DNA from: Vibrio metoecus | GTDB lineage: Bacteria > Pseudomonadota > Gammaproteobacteria > Enterobacterales > Vibrionaceae | DNA: 64,000 nucleotides | NCBI RefSeq assembly: GCF_009665255.1 | Contig: NZ_CP035686.1 | Location: 1,860,001-1,924,000 of the forward strand | Direction of reading: 5' to 3' | Shown here: one piece after another, positions 34,833-43,565 of the stretch | Position numbering within the stretch: the stretch's first letter is position 1 | Layout of the letters: each line of letters starts with the position of its first letter | Made by a program: the position numbers and the translations under genes | The notes under the pieces: model-generated | Told to the model about the DNA's origin: nothing | The model's database searches: none | Seen by the model: only the letters and a program-made list of their open reading frames with translations

Positions 34833-36458
34833 TCATTGACCATTTGTATCCAACTTAGTCACATTTCCCATCGCAATCTCTTTCGGCCAACGCAATTCAA
34901 AACGCGCACCACCGAGTAAATCCGAACGTCCCACCTCGACTTGGCCTTGATGCCAACGAGTGATCTGCTTAACAATCGCTAATCCAAGACCGTGCCCTTT
35001 TTCACTGTTGCGTTCCTGATTATTCAATTGCACAAAGGGTTCAAAAATACGTTCCATATCGTCGGCAGAGATGCCCACCCCGTCATCTTCAACGATTAAT
35101 ATCAGCTCTCCTTGAGCTTCGTTCAAAGAAAGATGTATTACCTGCTTAGCATACCGCGCTGCGTTGCTTAGCAGGTTTTTAACGGCTCGTAATAAAGCCC
35201 GATGGTCAACAAACAGCTTCTGCTGACGTAGAAATTCCGCTACGTCCACTTGCAGTTTTAGATGCGGATTCTCAAGCCGGAAAAGGTCGGCCTCCGCGTC
35301 TAAATTCTCCGTGAAATAGCAGTAAGAAAAATGGCTGATGTCGGTGATTCGGTTATAGCGCGATAGCACTAAGGTTTGATTGATCAAGTGGTCGAGATCT
35401 TCAATGCTGGAATGAATGATGTGGCGGTATTTGTCTTTTTGGCTTTGCGCTATGTCTGGATCCTCCAACATTTCAAAGGCAAAGCGCAGACGATAAAGCG
35501 GTGTTCGCAAATCATGTGCAATCGCATTAGTGAGGGTTCTTTGACTCGCGATCAACTTTTCTATGTTGTTGGCCATTTGATTAAAGGACTCGCTCAATTG
35601 AGAGACCACCGAAAGCCGGGAGGTGGAAGCTCGTTTTGAAAGTATGCCTTGACCAAACTCATTAGCGGTTTTCACTAGCCGTTTGAGATCTCGCCACAAG
35701 GGAAAAATCCACATCACTAAGGCAATAGAAATACCTAAAAAGAACAAACCCGCGATGGCAGTCGTCAGTTTCAGCTGCGTTTGATAGGAGATATTGTCTT
35801 CAACATGTAGCCAGACTCCCTCATCAAGTAGAGCCAGTAAAATCATGCTGCCTTGGGGATTCAGGTAGCTGATCATCTGCCCTTTGGCTGAACCGAGCTT
35901 TTCCTGCTCAATCGGCAATAAATCGGCTTCTCGCACTAAACTCAGTTTTAGCGGAATCAAGCGATTCTGCTCCGCGATACTGCTTTCCCACTGGCTACGA
36001 GGCTGACTACGCAGATCTTCAATGGCGAGTGATAGTGTTCCTCGCGCTTGGTTTAATGCGCCCTGCTCTCTGGATTCATTAATCGCGAAATAGAGCACCT
36101 TATTACTGTTCGGGACTCGTTGTAATAAAGCATTGGGGTCGCCATCTTGGAAAATAAGCTCGCCACTTTGTAAAGCGGGATAAAACAGAGTGGAAGATGC
36201 GTAGCCCTCTAGCTCATCCAAGCGTAACGAGTAAGTAAAATATTGGGCATAATGTTCAACGATCACTGGCCAATCGGTAGGTGGTGCTTGCTGTAGCTTT
36301 CTTGATAGAAACGAAAAGTTGCTTTGATAAACCGGCTTATAGAAGTCTTCCGACAGTGTGCGTGTAAGCTGTTGGATCGGGTTAAATTGATTGGGAATAC
36401 TGAGCAATAAAATGGGGAGAAACACCGCGACCCAAAGCACCCAAAATGCTCTAATCAT
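34833..36458 (-). CDS. RstB-like sensor histidine kinase
   Basis: The 541-residue inner-membrane kinase starts at the ATG at 36458, overlapping the response-regulator stop by four bases; the frame is open further upstream. A first membrane segment at about 3-24 precedes a periplasmic sensor domain of about 200 residues and a second membrane segment at about 232-252. HAMP follows, then HisKA with the phospho-accepting His near 315 (AIAHDLRTPLYRLR) and HATPase with N box LLSNAARYAK and G boxes VEDDGVGIS and GHGLGLAIVKQI. All catalytic motifs are intact. The signal is unknown; RstB of E. coli is the nearest type I know. Confidence 0.88.
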   Translation of the reverse strand: MIRAFWVLWVAVFLPILLLSIPNQFNPIQQLTRTLSEDFYKPVYQSNFSFLSRKLQQAPPTDWPVIVEHYAQYFTYSLRLDELEGYASSTLFYPALQSGELIFQDGDPNALLQRVPNSNKVLYFAINESREQGALNQARGTLSLAIEDLRSQPRSQWESSIAEQNRLIPLKLSLVREADLLPIEQEKLGSAKGQMISYLNPQGSMILLALLDEGVWLHVEDNISYQTQLKLTTAIAGLFFLGISIALVMWIFPLWRDLKRLVKTANEFGQGILSKRASTSRLSVVSQLSESFNQMANNIEKLIASQRTLTNAIAHDLRTPLYRLRFAFEMLEDPDIAQSQKDKYRHIIHSSIEDLDHLINQTLVLSRYNRITDISHFSYCYFTENLDAEADLFRLENPHLKLQVDVAEFLRQQKLFVDHRALLRAVKNLLSNAARYAKQVIHLSLNEAQGELILIVEDDGVGISADDMERIFEPFVQLNNQERNSEKGHGLGLAIVKQITRWHQGQVEVGRSDLLGGARFELRWPKEIAMGNVTKLDTNGQ

Positions 36459-37177
36459 TGCCACTCCCCTTCTTGTATCGCACACAGCTGATACCCTCGG
36501 CCACGGATGGTTTTAATCAGTCGTGGTTCATTCGGGTCATCGCTAAGTGCTCGTCTTAATCTTGAAATCCGCCGATCAATGGAGCGGTCTAACCCATCAT
36601 ATTCAAAACCTCGGATCTGTTGGGCTATGTCATCCCGCGTGACGATGGTGCCAACATTTTGCGCAAGCAGGTACAGAAGCTCAAATTCACTCGTGGTTAA
36701 CCTGACTGGGCATTGCGCTAACAACACCGCCCTGTGTTGCAGATTCATCCATAAAGAGCCGATGCGTAACTCATATTTATCGCCTTGAGTATTGCGCTCT
36801 TGGCGACGCAACAAAGCACGTATTCGAGAAAGCAACAGCCGCGGTTTAACTTGCTTTACGACATAATCATCAGCACCCAGTTCTAAGCCCATCATTTGAT
36901 CGATGTCGTCATCAAGTGCCGTTTGCATCAAGATCATGCCTCGATATTGTTCACGAATAGCGCGGCAAACTTCCATACCGCTCTGACCGGGTAACATAAT
37001 ATCCAGAATGACCAGATCGGGTTGCGCATTCAAGATGCTATCTACCGCTTGAAGGCCATCAGTAACGATAGTGACATCAAATTCATAGTGGTTCAGAAAA
37101 TCTTTAATCAGCTCCGCAAGCTCTAAGTCATCTTCAACCAGAATCACTCGGTAAGATTGAGGTAAAGTCCCGTTCAT
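36455..37177 (-). CDS. OmpR/RstA-like response regulator
   Basis: The receiver domain (about residues 8-120) has its acidic pocket (LVEDD), phospho-acceptor Asp in LVILDIMLPG, switch Thr in MQTALDDD and Lys in DYVVKQVKP. A winged-helix OmpR-type DNA-binding domain (about 135-235) ends IKTIRGRGYQL. I start at the ATG at 37177 (240 residues); TTG at 37207 and ATG at 37189 are in frame. It is the first gene of the four-gene run kinase-DUF2860-lipoprotein, and the upstream gap is only 124 bases to treC, which is read in the same direction and has its own terminator. Confidence 0.88.
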   Translation of the reverse strand: MNGTLPQSYRVILVEDDLELAELIKDFLNHYEFDVTIVTDGLQAVDSILNAQPDLVILDIMLPGQSGMEVCRAIREQYRGMILMQTALDDDIDQMMGLELGADDYVVKQVKPRLLLSRIRALLRRQERNTQGDKYELRIGSLWMNLQHRAVLLAQCPVRLTTSEFELLYLLAQNVGTIVTRDDIAQQIRGFEYDGLDRSIDRRISRLRRALSDDPNEPRLIKTIRGRGYQLCAIQEGEWQ

Positions 37178-37261
37178 TATGTCCACATCCATTGGGCAAG
37201 AATCCAAACTATAGCGGATTGAGCTTAACCGTTATGTGACGATTTGTGACCAACCAAGAAC

Positions 37262-37285
37262 AAAAAAGCCCCGACACGCGGGGCT
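37262..37285 (-). terminator. treC terminator
   Basis: AGCCCCG (37267-37273) pairs with CGGGGCT (37279-37285), followed on the minus strand by a run of T (plus-strand A, 37262-37267), 17 bases after the treC stop. Confidence 0.88.
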
Positions 37286-37301
37286 GAAAAGTGATTGAAT
37301 C

Positions 37302-38990
37302 CTATAGGGGTGACTCAATCAGGATGATGCGTGTTTCGTATGGACGTAACACTTGGTGCGCCAACACGCGCTGTAATTCAATACCAGGATAGTTGCCTAG
37401 CAAGTAAAGCGCATCATCGAGCGGTAATTCTGGCAGAACACATTCGGCTTCGTGACCGTAATAGTTATTCAAACAGATCAGTACCTGTTTCTGATTACGG
37501 CGCTGATAAGCAAAAATCTCTTTATGCTCAGGCAGTAAATCGGTGTAGTCACCATCGGTTATCACCTTGACCTTTTTGCGCAGCGACAATAATCGGCGAT
37601 AAAAGTAAAACACCGAATTCTGGTCTTCCAATGCAGATTGTGCATTAATCTCTGGATAGTTACTCGCAACTTCAATCCACGGCTCGCCACGAGTAAATCC
37701 AGCGTGGAGGCTCGTATCCCATTGCATTGGCGTGCGCGAATTATCACGCGACTTTTGCGCCAAAATCGCCAGCATGTCACTTTCTGGCATCCCTTGTTGC
37801 TGCACCATCATCTGGTGGATGTTAATGCTTTCCACATCGCGATACTGCTTAATCGAGGTAAACCTCGGATTGGTCATTCCAATCTCTTCACCTTGGTAGA
37901 TGTAAGGTGTGCCTTGCATCAGGTGAATGGTGGCCGCCAGCATTTTTGCTGACTCAACTCGGTACTGCTGATCATCACCTAAACGGCTCACAATCCGCGG
38001 CTGATCGTGGTTACACCAAAACAGCGCGCCCCATCCTTTGCCATTCAACCCTGTTTGCCAATGATTGAAAATCTGCTTGAGTTGCAGAAAATCAAACGGC
38101 GCTTTCGTCCACTTTTCGCCATTCGGATAATCGACTTTCAAATGATGGAAATTAAACACCATAGAAAGCTCTCGCCCATCGAGCGCAGAATATTGTTGGC
38201 AATGTTCTAAAGTGGTTGAAGACATTTCACCCACGGTTACGCTGCCATAACGCTGAAAGACATCACTGCTGATCTCTTGCAGATACTCATGCACTCTTGG
38301 ACCATCGGTGTAAAAACGGCGACCATCACCGATTTCATCATTGGCAAAATCTTGTTGCTTGGAAATGAGGTTAATCACGTCAAGTCGGAAGCCATCGACA
38401 CCTTTTTCAGCCCAGAATCCGATGATGTTTTTTACTTCTTCTCGAACTTGCGGGTTTTCCCAGTTCAGATCGGCCTGCTCTTTGGCAAACAGATGCAAAT
38501 AATACTCACCGGTCACTTCATCCAGCGCCCATGCACTCCCGCCAAATTTGGATTGCCAGTTGTTTGGCACACCACCGTTAACCGGTTTGCGCCAAATATA
38601 GTAGTCGCGGTAAGGGCTATTGCGATCGCTCAATGCGGATTGAAACCAAGCGTGTTCGGTGGAGGTGTGGTTAACCACAATATCCATGATGATGCGAATA
38701 CCGCGCCGATGCGCTTCTTTCAATAACTGTTCAAAATCTTGCATCGTGCCAAAATCAGGATTGATCGCGTAGTAATCGGCAATGTCATACCCATTATCCA
38801 CCATTGGCGACTGATAAACCGGGGTCAACCAAATCGCATCAATCCCAAGCTTTTGTAGATAGTCCAACTTGCCGATGATGCCTTGCAGATCGCCCACGCC
38901 CTTTGCGCCACTATCACAAAAACTTTTCGGATAAATTTGATAAATCGCAGCGGTTTTCCACCAAGGCATGGACTGGGTTGAGCTATTCAT
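37302..38990 (-). CDS. treC: TreC, trehalose-6-phosphate hydrolase
   Basis: The 562-residue cytoplasmic GH13 enzyme splits trehalose-6-phosphate into glucose and glucose-6-phosphate. GH13 regions in order are DAIWLTPVY, DIVVNHTS, GFRLDVINLI (nucleophile Asp near residue 200), VGEMSS (acid Glu near 255) and FWCNHDQPR. The start MPWWKTAAIYQIYPKSF-type sequence is typical. It lies 77 bases after treB on the same strand and forms the treBC operon with it. Confidence 0.96.
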   Translation of the reverse strand: MNSSTQSMPWWKTAAIYQIYPKSFCDSGAKGVGDLQGIIGKLDYLQKLGIDAIWLTPVYQSPMVDNGYDIADYYAINPDFGTMQDFEQLLKEAHRRGIRIIMDIVVNHTSTEHAWFQSALSDRNSPYRDYYIWRKPVNGGVPNNWQSKFGGSAWALDEVTGEYYLHLFAKEQADLNWENPQVREEVKNIIGFWAEKGVDGFRLDVINLISKQQDFANDEIGDGRRFYTDGPRVHEYLQEISSDVFQRYGSVTVGEMSSTTLEHCQQYSALDGRELSMVFNFHHLKVDYPNGEKWTKAPFDFLQLKQIFNHWQTGLNGKGWGALFWCNHDQPRIVSRLGDDQQYRVESAKMLAATIHLMQGTPYIYQGEEIGMTNPRFTSIKQYRDVESINIHQMMVQQQGMPESDMLAILAQKSRDNSRTPMQWDTSLHAGFTRGEPWIEVASNYPEINAQSALEDQNSVFYFYRRLLSLRKKVKVITDGDYTDLLPEHKEIFAYQRRNQKQVLICLNNYYGHEAECVLPELPLDDALYLLGNYPGIELQRVLAHQVLRPYETRIILIESPL

Positions 38991-39067
38991 ACTACTCTCA
39001 CTTACTCAAAAACTGACTCAATAACAGAAAAAGGAGTGGCACAAGCCACTCCTAACTCAGGAAGAAA

Positions 39068-40492
39068 TTAGGCGGCTGATACAGCCAACTTGCCAGAACG
39101 CTGGGCACGCTTGTACATCAATAATGTCAGCGTTATCGGTACAGCAATCGCAATCAGCATCGCGACCAGATAAATGCTCCAATATTGTGGTTGAATGGAA
39201 AGAATGCCCGGCAAACCACCCACACCAATGCCGTTAGCCATTACGCCTGCGCTACCACACACTGCGGCAGCCAAAGCACTGCCGATCATTGCGCTCAGCA
39301 TAGGGAATTTGTATTTAAGGTTGATACCGTACATCGCAGGCTCCGTCACACCAAGGTAGGCTGAAATCGCCGCAGGAATTGAGATATCTCGCTCGCCGTG
39401 CTTTTTACTGATGATAATGATGCCCACTACCGCCGAAGCTTGCGCAATGTTGGATAGCGCGATCAACGGCCAAATCGGCGTACCACCTAGCTCTTGCATC
39501 AGTTGCAGATCTACCGCGTTAGTGGTGTGGTGAATGCCGGTAATCACGAGAGGAGCATACAAGAAGCCAAACAGCGTCGAACCAATCACCGCAAAATCAC
39601 CGGTCATCGCCGCTTTCGCTGCAAATGCTACGCCATCACCAATCACACGGCCAAATGGCCCGATAAAGGCGTGGGCAAGTACCACAGAAAGAATAATTGA
39701 AACAAACGGCACGACTACCAAATAAAGGTAAGAAGGGACGATACGTCTTAAGTTGTTTTCAATAAAGGCCAGCACCACACCAGCCAAAATGGCGGGGATC
39801 ACTTGGGCTTGATAACCCACTTTTTCAATCGCAAATAACCCAAAGTCCCACACTTCCGGCACTTGCTTACCGATCAAGTAAGCATTCATCAATTGTGGAG
39901 AAACCAACGTTACCCCAAGGGTAATACCGAGAATCGGCGTACCGCCAAGTTTTTTCACAGTTGACCAACACACACCCACCGGTAGGAAGAAGAAAATCGC
40001 TTCACCAATCAGCCACAAAAACGCATGTACCGATGCCCAAAACTGACTGATTTCGGTCAGCGTTTTGCCATCAAACATGCGAATGTCGCCAATCACATTT
40101 CGAAAACCGAGGATCAAACCGCCGGTGATGATCGCAGGAAGCAGAGGCACGAAAATTTCAGCCAAATGGGAGATGCCACGCTCTAGCACATTCATATTTT
40201 GACGCGCTGCGACTTTAGCATCGTCTTTGGAAACCGCTTGTTTACCGGTTTGTTCCAGCAGCATTTTGTAGACCTGATCAACTTCGGTACCAATGACTAC
40301 CTGAAATTGTCCAGCATTGGTAAAGCAGCCCTTCACCATGCTCAACGCTTCCAAACCCGCCTTGTCAGCCTGCTCTGGCTGATTTAACACAAAGCGTAAG
40401 CGTGTCAAACAGTGAGTAACGCTCGCAATATTGCTTTCGCCTCCCACCAGTTCGATAAGACGCGTAACGTCTTGTTTCGCTATCTTGCTCAT
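39068..40492 (-). CDS. treB: TreB, trehalose-specific PTS permease IIBC
   Basis: The 474-residue inner-membrane transporter imports and phosphorylates trehalose. The IIB domain (about 1-90) carries the phospho-Cys in SVTHCLTRLRFVL and the IIC domain (about 105-470) has ten or so membrane segments with PLLPAIITGGLILGFRNVIG and GITEPAMYG-like sequence (YLGVTEPAMYGINLKYKFPM). There is no IIA domain, as usual for TreB, which uses the glucose IIA. I start at the ATG at 40492, with AGGGTGG upstream; a GTG at 40504 is in frame. Confidence 0.95.
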   Translation of the reverse strand: MSKIAKQDVTRLIELVGGESNIASVTHCLTRLRFVLNQPEQADKAGLEALSMVKGCFTNAGQFQVVIGTEVDQVYKMLLEQTGKQAVSKDDAKVAARQNMNVLERGISHLAEIFVPLLPAIITGGLILGFRNVIGDIRMFDGKTLTEISQFWASVHAFLWLIGEAIFFFLPVGVCWSTVKKLGGTPILGITLGVTLVSPQLMNAYLIGKQVPEVWDFGLFAIEKVGYQAQVIPAILAGVVLAFIENNLRRIVPSYLYLVVVPFVSIILSVVLAHAFIGPFGRVIGDGVAFAAKAAMTGDFAVIGSTLFGFLYAPLVITGIHHTTNAVDLQLMQELGGTPIWPLIALSNIAQASAVVGIIIISKKHGERDISIPAAISAYLGVTEPAMYGINLKYKFPMLSAMIGSALAAAVCGSAGVMANGIGVGGLPGILSIQPQYWSIYLVAMLIAIAVPITLTLLMYKRAQRSGKLAVSAA

Positions 40493-40531
40493 ATCCTCGT
40501 CCACCCTATTGAATTATTATCATTGCAGCAA

Positions 40532-40547
40532 TTGGGAACAGTCCCAA
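40532..40547. promoter_or_regulatory. TreR operator 1 (TTGGGAACAGTCCCAA)
   Basis: This near-perfect palindrome matches the GGGAACnnTCCC type of the known E. coli TreR operator. It is 40 bases upstream of the treB start. Confidence 0.85.
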
Positions 40548-40588
40548 ATCAATTGGTGCGATATTGACACAATGCATAACAGATAAAA

Positions 40589-40626
40589 ATGGGAACAATC
40601 CCATAAATTGAATGCGATCACATTGT
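40589..40626. promoter_or_regulatory. TreR operator 2 and candidate CRP site
   Basis: ATGGGAACAATCCCAT (40589-40604) is a second TreR operator, 57 bases from the first, a spacing that would allow looping or cooperative binding. Immediately next to it, TTGAATGCGATCACATT (within 40605-40626) matches one half of the CRP consensus (TCACA) well and the other half loosely. PTS-sugar control by both TreR and CRP is expected. Confidence 0.75.
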
Positions 40627-40731
40627 GCGTTATTTGCGCATGATTTTAGTGTAGTAAAAAGAGAGTTAAACTCGCGAGAGAAGGCGGTTCACGAGTTATC
40701 AAAGGTATCATCAATAAAAGAAGGCGGAAAA

Positions 40732-41682
40732 TTACCGCGATACAGGAATCTGTGTTAAATGCACACAACCGTTTTCAGGGCCACACAGTTGCTCGATCAG
40801 TAGATCGGCAGCTAATTTGCCCGCTTCACGATAGCCGGGGTCAACGCTAAAAATGTTCGGAAATAAAAAAGAGAGCAGTTCATTGCCACCAACCCCAGTC
40901 ACAACGACATCATCACGTTGCAACTCTTGCAAACGCTTAATCACGCCGAGCGCCAAAGTATCACTCGCACACACAATCGCTTGAGTTTGCTCAGTCAGCA
41001 CTTTATCTACCAGCAGATAAGCACTTTCATGATGCAGTTGTCCGGTTTGGTAATTCGCCACAATCTCATGCTGCACACACCAGTTAAGATAAGCGTTAAG
41101 CCGTTGCTCACCCGTGGTTTTGTCACGTGGGTCGACCCCAATAAAGGCAATATCGCGTAACTGTTTTTGCGCCAAATGCTGCAAAGCGCGCTCAATCACT
41201 CCAGCATTGTCATAGTTGATGGAGGATATCTCGTCGCTGTGCATCGCCAAGAGCACACAGCGATGTTGCCAATGAAGCAGTGCGTCATGGTCAATATCCG
41301 TAAAACCAAACACGACCACACCATCCACTTGCCGCTTGGCGAGCACTTTTAAGTGAGCATTGGTTTTTTCGCGGCTAAACTGGCTTTCCATGATCACCAC
41401 ATCGTAGCCGTGAGCATACAACGCTTGCAGCATAGTGCTGACCGCTTTGTTTTCGGAAGGCGAATCCAGACGCGAGATGATAATTCCCACCACTTTTTGG
41501 CTGCCACCACGCATGGTTTGTGCCGATTTGGACGGCACATAACCCGATTCTGCGATCACCTGCTCTACGCGTGCACGCGTTTCAGGTTTCACTTTGGGAT
41601 CATTGGTCAATACTCGGGACACGGTTGATTTACCGACACCAGAAAGTCTCGCAATGTCTAAAATGGTCAGTTTTCGATTCAT
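40732..41682 (-). CDS. treR: TreR, trehalose operon repressor (LacI family)
   Basis: The protein has a LacI-type helix-turn-helix at the N-terminus (KLTILDIARLSGVGKSTVSR and VLTNDP), a hinge (SAQTMRGGSQ) and a periplasmic-binding-protein-like effector domain (about 60-316, GVVVFGFTDIDHDALL, VVTGVGGNELLSFLFPNI). TreR of E. coli senses trehalose-6-phosphate. I start at the ATG at 41682 (316 residues) by alignment to the E. coli start; ATG codons at 41700 and 41703 are in frame and no start has a clear ribosome site. The two palindromes upstream of treB are its likely targets. Confidence 0.93.
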   Translation of the reverse strand: MNRKLTILDIARLSGVGKSTVSRVLTNDPKVKPETRARVEQVIAESGYVPSKSAQTMRGGSQKVVGIIISRLDSPSENKAVSTMLQALYAHGYDVVIMESQFSREKTNAHLKVLAKRQVDGVVVFGFTDIDHDALLHWQHRCVLLAMHSDEISSINYDNAGVIERALQHLAQKQLRDIAFIGVDPRDKTTGEQRLNAYLNWCVQHEIVANYQTGQLHHESAYLLVDKVLTEQTQAIVCASDTLALGVIKRLQELQRDDVVVTGVGGNELLSFLFPNIFSVDPGYREAGKLAADLLIEQLCGPENGCVHLTQIPVSR

Positions 41683-41734
41683 GAGCAGTGGGATATTCAT
41701 CAAAAAGTAGAGGAATAAGATCGCTCTAGCGACC

Positions 41735-42295
41735 TTATTTTTTCACTCGCAGTAGATAATGAGGCACATCGCGAATGCTATCGAGCACCACGGTCGCTAA
41801 GGCTTCACCTTGCTCTGTGACTGGCTTACCGGTGCGCACCAAAATCTTAGTGCCTACACCCGCCGCTTCAGCTGCCATCATATCTTCGGCTTTGTCACCG
41901 ACCATCACCGAATTGGCCATGTCGATTTTCAGGAAATCACGCGCCGAAAGAAACATGCCCGGCTTAGGTTTACGGCAATCACACTCTTCTTTGTATTGCC
42001 CAATACCATGTTCAGCATGGTGCGGACAGTAATAGATACCATCAAACTCAACACCATTATCGGCAAAGTTCCAGTCCATCCATTGGGTGAGAGAAATGAA
42101 ACGTTCTTCGCTGAATTTGCCGCGCGCAATACCGGATTGATTGGTGACTAGCACCAACAAATACCCCATACGCTGCAAAGCCGCAGTCGCTTCAAATACA
42201 CCTTCAATAAATTGGAAATCGTGCTCATCATGCACGTAACCATGATCGACGTTGATCACGCCATCACGATCCAGAAATACGGCGGGTTTGGCCAA
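41735..42295 (-). CDS. gmhB: GmhB, D-glycero-beta-D-manno-heptose 1,7-bisphosphate 7-phosphatase
   Basis: The 186-residue HAD-superfamily phosphatase of the LPS inner-core heptose pathway has motif I FLDRDGVINVDHGYVH, motif II LVTNQSGIARG, the Zn-binding cysteine/histidine loop YYCPHHAEHGIGQYKEECDC, CRKPKPGM and the acidic motif VGDKAEDMMAA. All catalytic residues are present. It is 53 bases upstream of treR on the same strand but functionally unrelated to it. Confidence 0.96.
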   Translation of the reverse strand: MAKPAVFLDRDGVINVDHGYVHDEHDFQFIEGVFEATAALQRMGYLLVLVTNQSGIARGKFSEERFISLTQWMDWNFADNGVEFDGIYYCPHHAEHGIGQYKEECDCRKPKPGMFLSARDFLKIDMANSVMVGDKAEDMMAAEAAGVGTKILVRTGKPVTEQGEALATVVLDSIRDVPHYLLRVKK

Positions 42296-42415
42296 AATGC
42301 TATCTCTTTCAAGTCACTTTACGCGAATTATTGCACGCTTTATTTTTTTCATCACTATCTATATTTTTTTCGTCACTATCTAATAACGTTCTCGTCTAAT
42401 CAGTCACGACCATTT

Positions 42416-42469
42416 AGACGTCTAGACGTAAAAATATCTATTGACTTAAACTCGGTCAGCCCATAGCAT
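42416..42469 (+). promoter_or_regulatory. metNIQ promoter with tandem met boxes (MetJ)
   Basis: AGACGTCT (42416-42423) is a perfect met box and AGACGTAA (42424-42431) a second one directly next to it. They lie just upstream of a -35 TTGACT (42441-42446) and a -10 TAGCAT (42464-42469) with a 17-base spacer. MetJ with S-adenosylmethionine would repress from here. A third, weaker CGTCTAA element is at 42393-42399. Confidence 0.88.
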
Positions 42470-42530
42470 CGACTACCAATTGAGGAAGAGGCCGATAGAT
42501 TATTCTGCCTTGAGCAGTACAGGGTTGCAC

Positions 42531-43565
42531 ATGATTGAGATTAAAAGCGTAAATAAGGTTTTCTATCAGGGGGATAAGCAAATCCACGCCCTGAAAGATA
42601 TCAATTTATTGATTCCACAAGGTACAATTTTTGGGGTGATTGGCTCATCCGGTGCCGGGAAAAGTACGCTGATCCGTTGTGTCAACATGCTAGAAAAACC
42701 GACTAGCGGCCAAGTGATTGTCGATGGCGTAGATTTAACCACGCTCAATAATCCACAACTGTGCGCAGCCCGCCGTAACATCGGCATGATTTTTCAACAT
42801 TTTAATCTGCTTTCATCACGCACTGTGTTTGAAAATGTGGCTCTGCCGCTGGAGTTAGCGAGTCAATCACAACAACAGATAGAAACTAAAGTCACGGAAT
42901 TGCTGGCACTGGTTGGCCTCTCAGATAAAAGAGAAAGCTACCCAGCGAATCTTTCTGGCGGCCAGAAGCAACGTGTCGCGATTGCTCGCGCTTTGGCAAG
43001 CGATCCCAAAGTATTGCTGTGTGATGAAGCCACCAGCGCGCTGGATCCAGCGACAACGCAGTCGATTCTAGAGCTGCTTAAAGAAATTAACCGTAAGCTC
43101 AACTTAACTATTTTGCTGATCACTCACGAAATGGATGTGGTGAAAAGCATCTGTCACGAAGTGGCGATCATTGGTGGCGGTGAGCTGGTTGAGAAAGGCA
43201 CGGTCGGCGATATTTTTGCCCACCCGAAAACCGAGTTGGCGCATCAATTCATCCGCTCAACGTTGGATTTATCGATTCCTGAAGATTACCAAGTGCGCTT
43301 ACAGCCAACTCGCGTGGCAGGCAGCTACCCACTGGTGCGTTTGGAATTTACCGGCGCTACCGTGGATGCACCGCTGATGACGCAAATTGCTCGCAAATAC
43401 AATATTGATGTCAGCATTCTTAGCTCAGATCTGGATTACGCCGGCGGCGTGAAGTTTGGCATGATGGTCGCTGAAATTTTTGGTAATGCCGACGATGATG
43501 AAGCCGCGATTCGTTATCTGCGCGAAAACAACGTTAAAGTAGAGGTGCTAGGTTATGTCCTTTAA
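42531..43565 (+). CDS. metN: MetN, D/L-methionine ABC transporter ATPase
   Basis: The 344-residue ATPase has Walker A (GSSGAGKSTLI), Q-loop, signature LSGGQKQRVAIARAL, Walker B (VLLCDEATSALD) and H-loop (LLITHEMDVV), plus a C-terminal NIL/ACT-like domain (about 270-344) that in MetN senses cytoplasmic methionine. I start at the ATG at 42531, which has CAGGG upstream and matches the usual MIEIKSVNKVF start; a longer frame has no ribosome site. It overlaps metI by 11 bases. Confidence 0.96.
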   Translation: MIEIKSVNKVFYQGDKQIHALKDINLLIPQGTIFGVIGSSGAGKSTLIRCVNMLEKPTSGQVIVDGVDLTTLNNPQLCAARRNIGMIFQHFNLLSSRTVFENVALPLELASQSQQQIETKVTELLALVGLSDKRESYPANLSGGQKQRVAIARALASDPKVLLCDEATSALDPATTQSILELLKEINRKLNLTILLITHEMDVVKSICHEVAIIGGGELVEKGTVGDIFAHPKTELAHQFIRSTLDLSIPEDYQVRLQPTRVAGSYPLVRLEFTGATVDAPLMTQIARKYNIDVSILSSDLDYAGGVKFGMMVAEIFGNADDDEAAIRYLRENNVKVEVLGYVL

